Positions 26,343-34,003 of a stretch of DNA of 38,577 nt are shown piece after piece. The notes below the pieces were generated by a model. That model was not told the DNA's origin. It saw only the letters and a program-made list of their open reading frames with translations, and searched no databases. The stretch covers positions 1 to 38,577 of the forward strand of contig JAWODG010000207.1 of assembly GCA_046483385.1 (NCBI GenBank). Direction: 5' to 3'. The DNA comes from B1Sed10-231 sp046483385 (GTDB lineage: Bacteria; Planctomycetota; Brocadiia; SM23-32). The position numbers and the translations under genes were made by a program. Within the stretch, counting starts at the first letter, position 1. Every line of letters begins with the position of its first letter.

Positions 26343-27626
26343 ATGTATTCCATACGACCCCAGCGCGTTTACGTGACCGAGGAGGTGCGCGGGCTGCCCG
26401 AGGCCGCGCGGCGCACCGATCAGATGATCGTCGCCATGCAGCCCGACGAGGTGCACGAGGTCTCCATCGCGGAGCTGGACGAGGTGGCGGCCTCCGGCAT
26501 CTGGACTTCCCCCGGGCGCTGGGGGGAGGAGCCCGACGGGCGGGACCCGGACGTGGTCTTCAACGTCGCCCGCTTCCTGCCGCCCGAGGAGGAGCAGGCC
26601 CTGCGCGAGCGCTACCCCCACCTGGGCTACCACGACATGTACGGCCTCTACCACTTCTGGCGCCGGCCGCACGGCGACCCCGAGTGGCGGCGGGAGAAGC
26701 GCGGCATCGTCTGCCAGTCCGCCTGGGAGCTGCACACCGTAGAGGGCTGCCCCTTCCGCTGCGCCTACTGCGGCCGCGCGGCGGCGATGCGCGTGCTGGT
26801 CAACATCGAGCAGATATGCGAGCGCCTCCCCGACGTGTTCGCGCGCGCCCCCGCCCAGCGGCTCTACAAGTGGGACAACCACAGCGACATCCCCTGCTTC
26901 GAGCCGGAATACGACGCCTCCCGCGTCTTCGTCGAGCGCTTCGCGCGCGAAGAGGACCGCTACCTGCAGATATACGTCGGCAAGAGCGCCGACACCGACT
27001 ACCTGCTTGACTACGACCACCGCGGGCACACGATCCTGCAGTGGAGCGTGGCCGGCAGGAGCCAGACCGAGCACTTCGAGAAGGCCACCGACGGCATGAT
27101 CGAGCGGCTGGAGGCCGCACGCCGCCTGCAGGAGGACGGCTACGTCGTGCGCTTCCGCCTCTCCCCCATCATTCCGGTGAAGGGCTGGCGGGAGGAGAAC
27201 CGCGAACTGCTGGAGGAGATGTTCGCGCGCACCGAGCCGGACATGGTCAGCCTCTGCCCGTTCGGATGGATGGACGTGAAGGAGGCGGAGCGGTGCCTGG
27301 AGTTCGACCGGCTGGACCCGGAGTTCGTGGATGCCATGTGCGCGGCGGCGCCGTTCCTGCGCCGGCGGGGCTACACCAACGGCAGCGCGCACCCCATCCC
27401 CCACGACGCGCGCTATGAGATGTTGAGCTTTCTGATCAACGAGATACAACGCATCAGCCCGGACACGCTGATCGCCCTCTGCCTGGAGACCGAGGAGATG
27501 TGGGCGGCGCTGGGTGAGCGGATCGGCCAGAGCCCGGGACGGTACGTGTGCAACTGCGGGGGCCACTGCACGCCGGGGGACGCGACGTATGAGGCCGCCG
27601 TAGGGCATTCAAGTTATGAATTATGA
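26343..27626 (+). CDS. Spore-photoproduct-lyase-like radical SAM protein
   Basis: A 427-residue radical SAM protein. The cluster motif is C136-PFR-C140-AY-C143, preceded by WELHTVEGCPFRCAYC as in the SPL family. The following barrel has LQWSVAGRSQTEHFEKATDG, then ARRLQEDGYVVRFRLSPIIP and GW, close to the SplB pattern in which these residues hold SAM and the substrate. It therefore may repair a DNA lesion, or be a diverged SPL relative of unknown substrate. A second Cys group near the C-terminus (YVCNCGGHC) could bind an extra metal. A TATCAT at 26302-26307 could be the -10 box. The last residues and stop (SSYEL-TGA) come from an AT-rich repeat. Confidence 0.82.
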   Translation: MYSIRPQRVYVTEEVRGLPEAARRTDQMIVAMQPDEVHEVSIAELDEVAASGIWTSPGRWGEEPDGRDPDVVFNVARFLPPEEEQALRERYPHLGYHDMYGLYHFWRRPHGDPEWRREKRGIVCQSAWELHTVEGCPFRCAYCGRAAAMRVLVNIEQICERLPDVFARAPAQRLYKWDNHSDIPCFEPEYDASRVFVERFAREEDRYLQIYVGKSADTDYLLDYDHRGHTILQWSVAGRSQTEHFEKATDGMIERLEAARRLQEDGYVVRFRLSPIIPVKGWREENRELLEEMFARTEPDMVSLCPFGWMDVKEAERCLEFDRLDPEFVDAMCAAAPFLRRRGYTNGSAHPIPHDARYEMLSFLINEIQRISPDTLIALCLETEEMWAALGERIGQSPGRYVCNCGGHCTPGDATYEAAVGHSSYEL

Positions 27627-27642
27627 GTTATGAGTTATGAAT
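27612..27642 (+). repeat. AT-rich AATTATGAATTATGA-type repeat, copy 2
   Basis: AGTTATGAATTATGAGTTAT, GAGTTATGAAT; three to four TTATGA units. The first in-frame TGA (27624-27626) ends the radical SAM gene. Compare copy 1 at 20894-20918. Confidence 0.8.
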
Positions 27643-27682
27643 GAACGACGTGGGGCCGGGACATAGGGAATCCTTCCGGCCT

Positions 27683-27815
27683 TTCTCTGCGTTCTCCGCG
27701 TTCAGGCACGTTGCCGTTCTTGCCTTTCGCCATGTGCCCCGCCCGAGGCATAGGTGTTGTGGACGTTGTGGTTCCGCCCCACGGCCGGCGGGTAAACGTC
27801 GTGGTTAACCTGCCT
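27683..27815 (-). repeat. Composite repeat: modules B and C (reverse orientation)
   Basis: Read on the minus strand: TTAACCACGACGTTTACCCG with CACAACGTCCACAACACC (module B like), then GGCAAGAACGGCAACGTGCC and GAACGCGGAGAACGCAGAGA (module C). The last part matches 30371-30434 in order, in the opposite orientation. A hairpin (GCCTCCG 27812-27818 with CGGAGGC 27829-27835) flanks it. The gap 27643-27901 contains no supported gene. Confidence 0.75.
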
Positions 27816-27901
27816 CCGCCGTTCCGTCCGGAGGCGGGCAAGCTCCGTCTTCTCCGCACCTTCGTATCCTTCATCTTCCTTCCGAGCGGTGGGAGTGCGG
27901 C

Positions 27902-27930
27902 TTGACCGGGCGGGCCGCGCGCCGTATCAT
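27902..27930 (+). promoter_or_regulatory. Promoter of the PilZ-GspE gene
   Basis: TTGACC (27902-27907), 17 bases, TATCAT (27925-27930): the same two hexamers and spacing as the tRNA-Pro promoter. It leaves a leader of about 135 bases before the ATG at 28073. Confidence 0.8.
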
Positions 27931-28072
27931 CGAGAGTGTGGCGGGGGCATCAGGCTTTTTCGCGCGCGATACCTGCGCCGCGGGGGTCCCGGTGCCGATG
28001 GCCGGGGGGCAATCATCGAGCCAGTCCAGCAGCGACACACCAGTTCATTCTGCACGTCGGGGGGAGAGACCG

Positions 28073-29857
28073 ATGAGCAAGCTTTCCAACAGCGAGGAGC
28101 AGCGCTCGTCCCAAGGCTCCGGGAAGGGCGGCCAATCGACCTGTCGCGTCGTCAGGCGCGACGGGGACCAGGACGAGCCAGAGGCCATGGCCGTCCTGGA
28201 CGTCAGCAGCAGCAGTTGCCGCATCGCCACGGACACTGCCGTGCCGGAGCACACAGAACTGGAGTTGCGCATCGACGAGCCCGGCCTGGACGAACCGGTG
28301 GAACTGAGGGGCCAGGTATCGTGGTCGCGCCGGGACGGCGGCAGCGGCTATGCACACGCCGCGGCCGTTGACCTGTCGCCTCCGACGGGTGAGGAGCTGC
28401 GAAGCCTGCGCGAGCTGCCCCAGTTCTTCGATCTCAGGAGGCTCCAGATCGACGAGGACCTGGCCGAGACCATACCGCGCGCCGCCGCCATGGAGATGAA
28501 GATAGTGCCGTTCCGCCTGGACGAGGCAACCGACACGATCCACCTGGCCACGTCCCAGTGGCACTCCCGGGAGACGATCGACACGCTGAGCAAGCAGTTC
28601 GGACATGATCTGGCGCTCCACTACGCCCCGTCGCAGGACATCATCCGCGCCGTCCGATTCTTGTACGGCACCATCTCCGAGAAGGAAAATGGCGTTTCGC
28701 CTGGAACCGCCTTTCTTGAGAACATGCTCGAGGAATCGCACGACCTGAGGGCCTCCGACATCCACATCCAGCCCGGTGAGCCGTGCCAGATCCGCTATCG
28801 CGTTGACGGCGTCATGACGCTGGGGCCCGCCCTGGAGCGGGACCTCTACCGCAACCTGGTGAACCGCATAAAGGTGGAGGCGGACCTGGACATTGCCGAG
28901 CAGCGCGACGCGCTGGACGGCGCCTTCGAGTGGGAGACGCCCGACGGCGAGCACCGCGACGTGCGCGTGGCCACCATCCCAACGGTGCGGGGCGAGCACG
29001 TCTCACTGCGGCTATTCGGCCCCGGCGACAGGCCCAGCCGGCTTTCGGAACTGGGGCTGTCCGACGACCAGCTCGATGCCCTGCGCGACACGCTGGGGAG
29101 CCCGGAGGGCCTCGTGCTGATGGTGGGGCCCACGGGGGCCGGTAAGACCACCACCCTGTACGCCGCGCTACGGGACATCGACCGCATCGACAATCACGTC
29201 GTCACGATGGAGGACCCGGTAGAGCACCGCTTCGCCAACGTGACGCAGATAGAGCTACACGGCCGCAGCAAGGTGGCGGTCTCCAACATGCTGCGCTCCG
29301 TGCTGCGCCACGACCCGGACATCCTGACGGTAGGCGAGATACGGGACGAGGAGACGCTGCACCTGACCATGCAGAGCGCCCTTAGTGGCGCGTTGACGCT
29401 GGCGGGCCTGCAGGCGGACGACGCGCCCTCCACACCTGTGCGTCTGATCAACATGGGCGCGCCGCCGTACGTGCTGGCCTCCAACCTGCGTCTGGTGCTC
29501 GCCCAGCGGCTGGTGCGGCGCCTGTGCGAGTCGTGCCGGACCAAAACCGAGCTGACCGAAGAGCAGGCGCGGCGGCTGGGGCTGGAGCCCGGCATCGAGG
29601 TTTACGAGCCCGGCGCGTGCCGGCACTGCAACTACATGGGTTACAGGGGACGTATCGGCGCCTTCGAGCTGCTGCCCATCGACGATCGGGCGCGACGGCT
29701 TATCCGCGAGGAAGCGGAGAGCGATGCGTTCCGCGAGGCGGCCGAGGAGGCCGGGATGGTGAGCATGCTTCAGCGGGGGGCCCACTACGTGACCTCCGGC
29801 GTAACCGACCCGGAAGAGGTGCTGCGCTCCATACCCCATGGCACATCAGGTGCGTAA
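28073..29857 (+). CDS. GspE/PilB-type secretion ATPase with N-terminal PilZ-like domain
   Basis: A 594-residue protein starting at ATG 28073 after GGGGAGA. Residues about 22-107 look like a PilZ domain with a weakened DxSxxG motif (DVSSSS). Residues about 115-200 resemble the MshEN/GspE-N domain. The ATPase core has GPTGAGKTT (K358), Walker B around DILTVGEIRDEET (416-428), and the zinc loop C485/C488 and C516/C519 typical of GspE. The family's His box is altered: the GH is GA (A440) and the usual LHTNDA is LQADDA (Q447), so ATP hydrolysis or oligomer signalling may be impaired. It would power a type II secretion or type IV pilus system, but no other secretion gene is near. The unit is bounded by inverted repeats. 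Confidence 0.85.
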   Translation: MSKLSNSEEQRSSQGSGKGGQSTCRVVRRDGDQDEPEAMAVLDVSSSSCRIATDTAVPEHTELELRIDEPGLDEPVELRGQVSWSRRDGGSGYAHAAAVDLSPPTGEELRSLRELPQFFDLRRLQIDEDLAETIPRAAAMEMKIVPFRLDEATDTIHLATSQWHSRETIDTLSKQFGHDLALHYAPSQDIIRAVRFLYGTISEKENGVSPGTAFLENMLEESHDLRASDIHIQPGEPCQIRYRVDGVMTLGPALERDLYRNLVNRIKVEADLDIAEQRDALDGAFEWETPDGEHRDVRVATIPTVRGEHVSLRLFGPGDRPSRLSELGLSDDQLDALRDTLGSPEGLVLMVGPTGAGKTTTLYAALRDIDRIDNHVVTMEDPVEHRFANVTQIELHGRSKVAVSNMLRSVLRHDPDILTVGEIRDEETLHLTMQSALSGALTLAGLQADDAPSTPVRLINMGAPPYVLASNLRLVLAQRLVRRLCESCRTKTELTEEQARRLGLEPGIEVYEPGACRHCNYMGYRGRIGAFELLPIDDRARRLIREEAESDAFREAAEEAGMVSMLQRGAHYVTSGVTDPEEVLRSIPHGTSGA

Positions 29858-29945
29858 TACCAGTGCCGGGTCCGCCGGGACGGAGCCGCGGGCAACCACG
29901 CCCACAGCGGCGTCGCAACCAGCTTCGACAGGGGGGAAAATCAAG

Positions 29946-30329
29946 ATGCTTGCCGACGTCCTGATAGCGCTGGTGGTGGCCGGAGTCTCCACGGGGCTCC
30001 TGGCCTGGTGGCTCGGGACGCGGGGCCCGAACCGGATTCTGGGTTACGTTTCCGCGTTCCTCTTCCTGTTCATGGCCGTCTGGGCCGGGGGGCTCTGGCT
30101 GCGGCCGATCGGTCCGGAACTCTGGGGGACCGCCTACCTGGGTTTCATGGCGGCGGGGTTCGTGTTTGCCCTCGTCCTGGCGGCGTTCCTGTCGCAGTTG
30201 CCGAGCATGGCGGCCGAGGTGGCAACGGAGGGGGTCGCCCTGGGGATGGGGGTCTTCTTCTATCTGCTGAACTTCATCTTCCTGGCCGCCATCGTCACCC
30301 ACTACACGTGGTATCCCGTCCCGGACTGA
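29946..30329 (+). CDS. Small four-helix membrane protein
   Basis: A 127-residue protein. I use the ATG at 29946 with a GGGGGGA site upstream, instead of a start at 29838 that overlaps the ATPase gene. It has four hydrophobic helices (about 3-22, 31-51, 59-80 and 97-118) with short polar loops and no signal sequence beyond the first helix. It follows the ATPase gene by 88 bases on the same strand and may be co-transcribed. No family recognised. A module C/B repeat begins 25 bases after its stop. Confidence 0.7.
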   Translation: MLADVLIALVVAGVSTGLLAWWLGTRGPNRILGYVSAFLFLFMAVWAGGLWLRPIGPELWGTAYLGFMAAGFVFALVLAAFLSQLPSMAAEVATEGVALGMGVFFYLLNFIFLAAIVTHYTWYPVPD

Positions 30330-30356
30330 GAGGACGACCGGAGGGACCGACTTTCG

Positions 30357-30434
30357 CCACGAAGACCACGAAGAACGGCAAGAACGGCGATGTGCGTAAC
30401 CGCAGAGCACGCCGAGAACGCGGAGAAGGCAGAG
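30357..30434 (+). repeat. Composite repeat: modules B and C (plus orientation)
   Basis: CCACGAAGACCACGAAGAAC (module B), GGCAAGAACGGCGATGTGCG, then CGCAGAGCACGCCGAGAACG and CGGAGAAGGCAG (module C). The GGCAAGAACGGC part continues as in 27683-27735 read in reverse. This is the right copy of an inverted pair around the ATPase and membrane-protein genes. The remaining gap 30435-30500 holds a further TTCACTGAGCACCGGTCACT motif. Confidence 0.75.
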
Positions 30435-30500
30435 ATAAACAGGGCTTGCTCTGCCACAATGCGTTTCACCACCTGCTGACAACTGTTCACTGAGCACCGG

Positions 30501-31940
30501 TCACTGAACCCCGGCGTAGTTCCGCACCGCATGCCACGACTCGGCGGTGTCCGACTCGGGCGCGGGCACCAGCACGGTCGGGTTCCACACCAGCAGCCCT
30601 TCCGTCCGGGCGGCCACCGGGGAACCGGAGGCGACCCGGCGGATATCGCCCTCAGCCAGTGAACGGAAGCGGAGCCCGTGGCGGTGCAGCAGTTCCGCCA
30701 AAGGCCTCAACGCCTTCAGCGTTTCCTCCCCGTCCGCGCTATCGTCAACGGAGGCCCACCGGGGGGCAGCGCCGGCGAGAACCACCCAACCCCGTCCGCT
30801 CGCGCGCTGCACCAGCGCCCCGAGCACCGTGCGGACGGGCAGGCGGTAACGCTCGGCCAAACAACCAACCGTCCAGGTCTGGTCCGCACGGTTGTCCTGC
30901 ACCACTTCCGCAACCTCCAGGGGGCGCACTTCCGGCGGCCCGTTGATCGGAACTTCGTCCACCCCGGCCAGCGTGGCGGCCAGTCGGTCGATGCTCACCC
31001 CCTTCAGACAGGCCAGAGTGAAGCCGCCGCGGCGACGGATTGTCAGACGCCGGCTCTTCCGCAGCGCGTTGCGCACCACACGGACCACCAGATGGTCCGT
31101 GAGGCGCTGTACCTCCTCCATCACTCGCTCTCGGAACACCGCAGCGCTGGGGCCGGCCTCCGGACGCGACTCGCAGTAGGAGGAGCACAGGACGCCCAGC
31201 TCATCATCGCTGACGCCGAAGGTCGTCAGGTTATGCGCGAGTTTGCCGATCGAGTGCAACCGCGCCACTTCGGAGACCTTGCCAGGAAAGGTGGCCATAC
31301 ACCAATCAAGGAACCACACCCGGAGGTCGCCCTCGCGCCGCTGCACCTGAATATTGTCCGCGGTGAGGTCATTGTGCAGGATGCCCGCCGCGTGCATGCG
31401 GGCCGCCATCGCGCCGCAAAGCCGGATGGCGCGCATGCTTTCCTCCCGGCTCAGCGGCTGGCCCCCGTCTCGCTCGAGGATGTCCACGCCCCGGTCCAGG
31501 CTCAGCGAATCCGGGATCAGCTCAAAGGCGATGACGGCCTCCCTGAGGAAGCCCAGCCTCCGCCGCTCCGCCGCAAAAAGCGGCTCGGGGGCCCGGATAC
31601 CCTGGTTCGCGGCCCTCCGGGTCAGGTCGAATTCCTCGCGCACGGGAGACTCACCCAGAAGACTCGGGATGATTTCGCGCGACTTGATCCGGAACTGCCA
31701 CTTCCAAACGCTACCCAGGTCCTGCAGGATGGCGGTCTTGCGGGTATTGCCCTCGCGCAGAATAACCGAAGACGGCCGCGAGAACGCAGCGTCCAGGTCC
31801 GACAGGACGTCGGCCCCTTCGTCGGTCAGTGCGCCCCTGACGACGCGCCAGCCGCGCGCCGGTGCCGCTGCATCATCGGCCTCCCGTCGACGCTTTTCCG
31901 GCGGACCCGCCACGAACTTACCTCGCCTGATACACTGCAT
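30501..31940 (-). CDS. Lipopolysaccharide-kinase-like protein with C-terminal extension
   Basis: A 479-residue protein. The ATG at 31940 is chosen because a promoter lies just upstream; an ATG at 32045 with GGGGAG is the alternative. The kinase-like core has an ATP-loop-like N-terminus, GILHNDLTADNIQVQ at about 186-200 (catalytic D191, N196) and VWFLDW with D212 in place of the DFG/DFD metal site, as in the Kdo kinase/WaaP family. About 170 further residues follow, with no recognised domain, probably a winged-helix-like unit (VGCLAERYRLPVRTVLGALV). It may phosphorylate a lipid-A-core sugar or another small substrate. No other LPS gene is adjacent. Confidence 0.75.
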   Translation of the reverse strand: MQCIRRGKFVAGPPEKRRREADDAAAPARGWRVVRGALTDEGADVLSDLDAAFSRPSSVILREGNTRKTAILQDLGSVWKWQFRIKSREIIPSLLGESPVREEFDLTRRAANQGIRAPEPLFAAERRRLGFLREAVIAFELIPDSLSLDRGVDILERDGGQPLSREESMRAIRLCGAMAARMHAAGILHNDLTADNIQVQRREGDLRVWFLDWCMATFPGKVSEVARLHSIGKLAHNLTTFGVSDDELGVLCSSYCESRPEAGPSAAVFRERVMEEVQRLTDHLVVRVVRNALRKSRRLTIRRRGGFTLACLKGVSIDRLAATLAGVDEVPINGPPEVRPLEVAEVVQDNRADQTWTVGCLAERYRLPVRTVLGALVQRASGRGWVVLAGAAPRWASVDDSADGEETLKALRPLAELLHRHGLRFRSLAEGDIRRVASGSPVAARTEGLLVWNPTVLVPAPESDTAESWHAVRNYAGVQ

Positions 31941-31959
31941 GTTAAAGCCAGCTTGTTGC

Positions 31960-31988
31960 AGTCTACCTGCACCGGCGTCAACTATCAA
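31960..31988 (-). promoter_or_regulatory. Promoter of the LPS-kinase-like gene
   Basis: On the minus strand TTGATA (31988-31983), 17 bases, TAGACT (31965-31960). It lies between the two candidate starts and so favours the ATG at 31940, with a very short leader. Confidence 0.65.
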
Positions 31989-32063
31989 GATGGCCCGCTC
32001 GCTCACCCCCGACCAAAATACCGTTTGCGAAGGCAAGACTTGCATGCGGTTCTCCCCGCGGGT

Positions 32064-32091
32064 TTGACGCCCGCTCGCCACCCGGTAGAAT
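32064..32091 (+). promoter_or_regulatory. Promoter of the sulfatase operon
   Basis: TTGACG (32064-32069), 16 bases, TAGAAT (32086-32091), 47 bases before the sulfatase ATG. It is back to back with the LPS-kinase promoter. Confidence 0.7.
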
Positions 32092-32138
32092 CCCCTCCCA
32101 GTGAAGTCCACGTGCGGGTTACTGATGCGGAGGGAGGC

Positions 32139-33941
32139 ATGGCCACCGGGCAACCCCGACGGAACCTTTGCAGGCGAAGCGTGCTCAAAATGGGCGCCGC
32201 GGCGGCCGCCGCGGCTACCTTCAGCGGAGGAGGACCGTTGCGAGCCCTCGAACGCGCCACCAGCCGGAAACGGACCGATGCCGACGATCAGCGGCGCCCC
32301 AACATCCTGTTCGTCTTCAGCGATCAACACCGATGGTGCAGCCTGCCCTTCAGCGAGATGCCTCGGCAGGTTGCGCCGAACTTCAGCCGGATGGCGCGGG
32401 AGGGCACATCCTTCGACAACTGCATCAGCACCAATCCCATTTGCGTACCCTACCGGGGGATGCTGATCACCGGGATGTGGCCGCACCGGTCCGGTATCGT
32501 GGGCAACCACTACTTCCGTGACGAGGACATCGTCGGCGTAGATGCCCCGACCATCGCGCACACCTTCAGGGACGGCGGCTACACGACCGGGTACGTGGGC
32601 AAGTGGCACCTGAAGACGCTGGGCAACAAGACGATGTACCAGGCCGGCTTCGACTATTTCAAGCACTGGCAGTGGGGCGACAACCACTGGGAGACGAAGG
32701 TCCGCGACATCCCCAGCCACGCCGACTACAGCGTCCAGGAGGGCTACAACGCCATCGGCATGACCGATCAGGCGCTCCACTTCATGCGCGAGCACGCGCG
32801 CGACGAAAACCCCTTCCTGATGATGCTCTCGTGGAACCCGCCGCACTGGCGGTGGGACGACGCCCCGGAGGAATACCTCAAGCTGTACCCGCCCGAGGAA
32901 ATCGACTGGCGGCCGAACGTCGCTGACGCCTGGAAGAGCGGGCGCCAGCTCGAGTACTACCGCCACTACCACGCCCACGTGACGGCCATCGACACGCAGA
33001 TGGGACGCATCCTTGAAGAGCTTGAGGGGATGGGGATAGCCGACGACACACTGGTCATCTACACCTCCGACCACGGCAGTTGCCTGGGCTCGCACGGACT
33101 GGGCGGGAAGTTCAACCCCTACGACGAGTCCATCCGCGTCCCCTTCCTCGTCCGCTGGCCGGGGCGGGTGCCCGCCGGCCGCCGGGACGAAACCCCCATC
33201 GGCGCCATCGACATCTATCCCACGCTCTGCGGCCTGGCCGGCATCGAACCGCCCGACTTCTGCGGGGGCCGCGACCTATCGCAACTGCTGCTCGGGCAGG
33301 ATGGCTCCGCACCCGACGCGCAGCTCATCATGATCGCCAACAGCCCGGGGTATTTCTTCGACCGTGTCAGCGGGGAGGTGGGGGACAACGCGCTGCCGCC
33401 CTTCCGCGGCGTGCGCACCCGACGCTACACATACACCGTATGCGGAGAAGGCGACTGGCAGCTATTCGACAATGCTCAGGACCCTTATCAGATGCACAAC
33501 CTTGTCGAAGATCCGGCCCATGCCGAACTGCGACGCAGCCTTCGGGCGCAGTTGGACGAGCTGCTCCGCGAGGCCGAGGATCCGTTCATACCGGACGAGT
33601 GGTTGGAACTGGACCTCCCGGATCGAATCCGCAGGGAAAACGAATTCTATGCCCTCGAGAGCCCGAAATGGCGATGGGATAAGTACAGGAATGAGGTCGT
33701 GTCCGCGCACCTTCAGGAGGGTCTCAGCGAAAGCCAGCGGGCCAGTATCAGAGCCGCGGCCGATGAGGTGTTCGACGGAGATTTCTTTGCCCTCTACTGG
33801 GGTTTGGAGCGCCGGATCGATAGGATGGGCAACCGCCGTCCGGAAAGGGCGAAGGAACTGAAGGAACGTCAAAGCCGTCACGAACGGGAGCACCGGGACC
33901 GCTTCCAGCGCCGGGTGCAGACCATCCTGGAAGGCGAGTGA
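32139..33941 (+). CDS. Secreted sulfatase (formylglycine-dependent)
   Basis: A 600-residue type I sulfatase. The start at ATG 32139 follows GGAGG. Residues 7-40 are a Tat-like signal (CRRSVLKMGAAAAAAATF). The core begins NILFVFSDQHRW with metal-binding Asp, and the formylglycine site is C102 in CVPYRGMLITG (CxPxR type, with Tyr instead of Ser). WHL after GYVGK and the TSDHG segment complete the active site. Maturation needs an activating enzyme, which is not in this window. It removes sulfate esters from polysaccharide, outside or in the periplasm. About 150 C-terminal residues are charged and helical. A GH106-like hydrolase follows by 62 bases. Confidence 0.93.
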   Translation: MATGQPRRNLCRRSVLKMGAAAAAAATFSGGGPLRALERATSRKRTDADDQRRPNILFVFSDQHRWCSLPFSEMPRQVAPNFSRMAREGTSFDNCISTNPICVPYRGMLITGMWPHRSGIVGNHYFRDEDIVGVDAPTIAHTFRDGGYTTGYVGKWHLKTLGNKTMYQAGFDYFKHWQWGDNHWETKVRDIPSHADYSVQEGYNAIGMTDQALHFMREHARDENPFLMMLSWNPPHWRWDDAPEEYLKLYPPEEIDWRPNVADAWKSGRQLEYYRHYHAHVTAIDTQMGRILEELEGMGIADDTLVIYTSDHGSCLGSHGLGGKFNPYDESIRVPFLVRWPGRVPAGRRDETPIGAIDIYPTLCGLAGIEPPDFCGGRDLSQLLLGQDGSAPDAQLIMIANSPGYFFDRVSGEVGDNALPPFRGVRTRRYTYTVCGEGDWQLFDNAQDPYQMHNLVEDPAHAELRRSLRAQLDELLREAEDPFIPDEWLELDLPDRIRRENEFYALESPKWRWDKYRNEVVSAHLQEGLSESQRASIRAAADEVFDGDFFALYWGLERRIDRMGNRRPERAKELKERQSRHEREHRDRFQRRVQTILEGE

Positions 33942-34003
33942 TCTGGCCCGAGTGGCCCGTTGGCACGCCAGCGAAACGCAAGATGTCCGGAAGGAACTGC
34001 GGG

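Noticed and set aside
30678..32138. An extended sulfatase start far upstream
   Set aside because: The open frame runs antisense through the LPS-kinase-like gene. The Tat-like signal, ribosome site and promoter all place the start at 32139.
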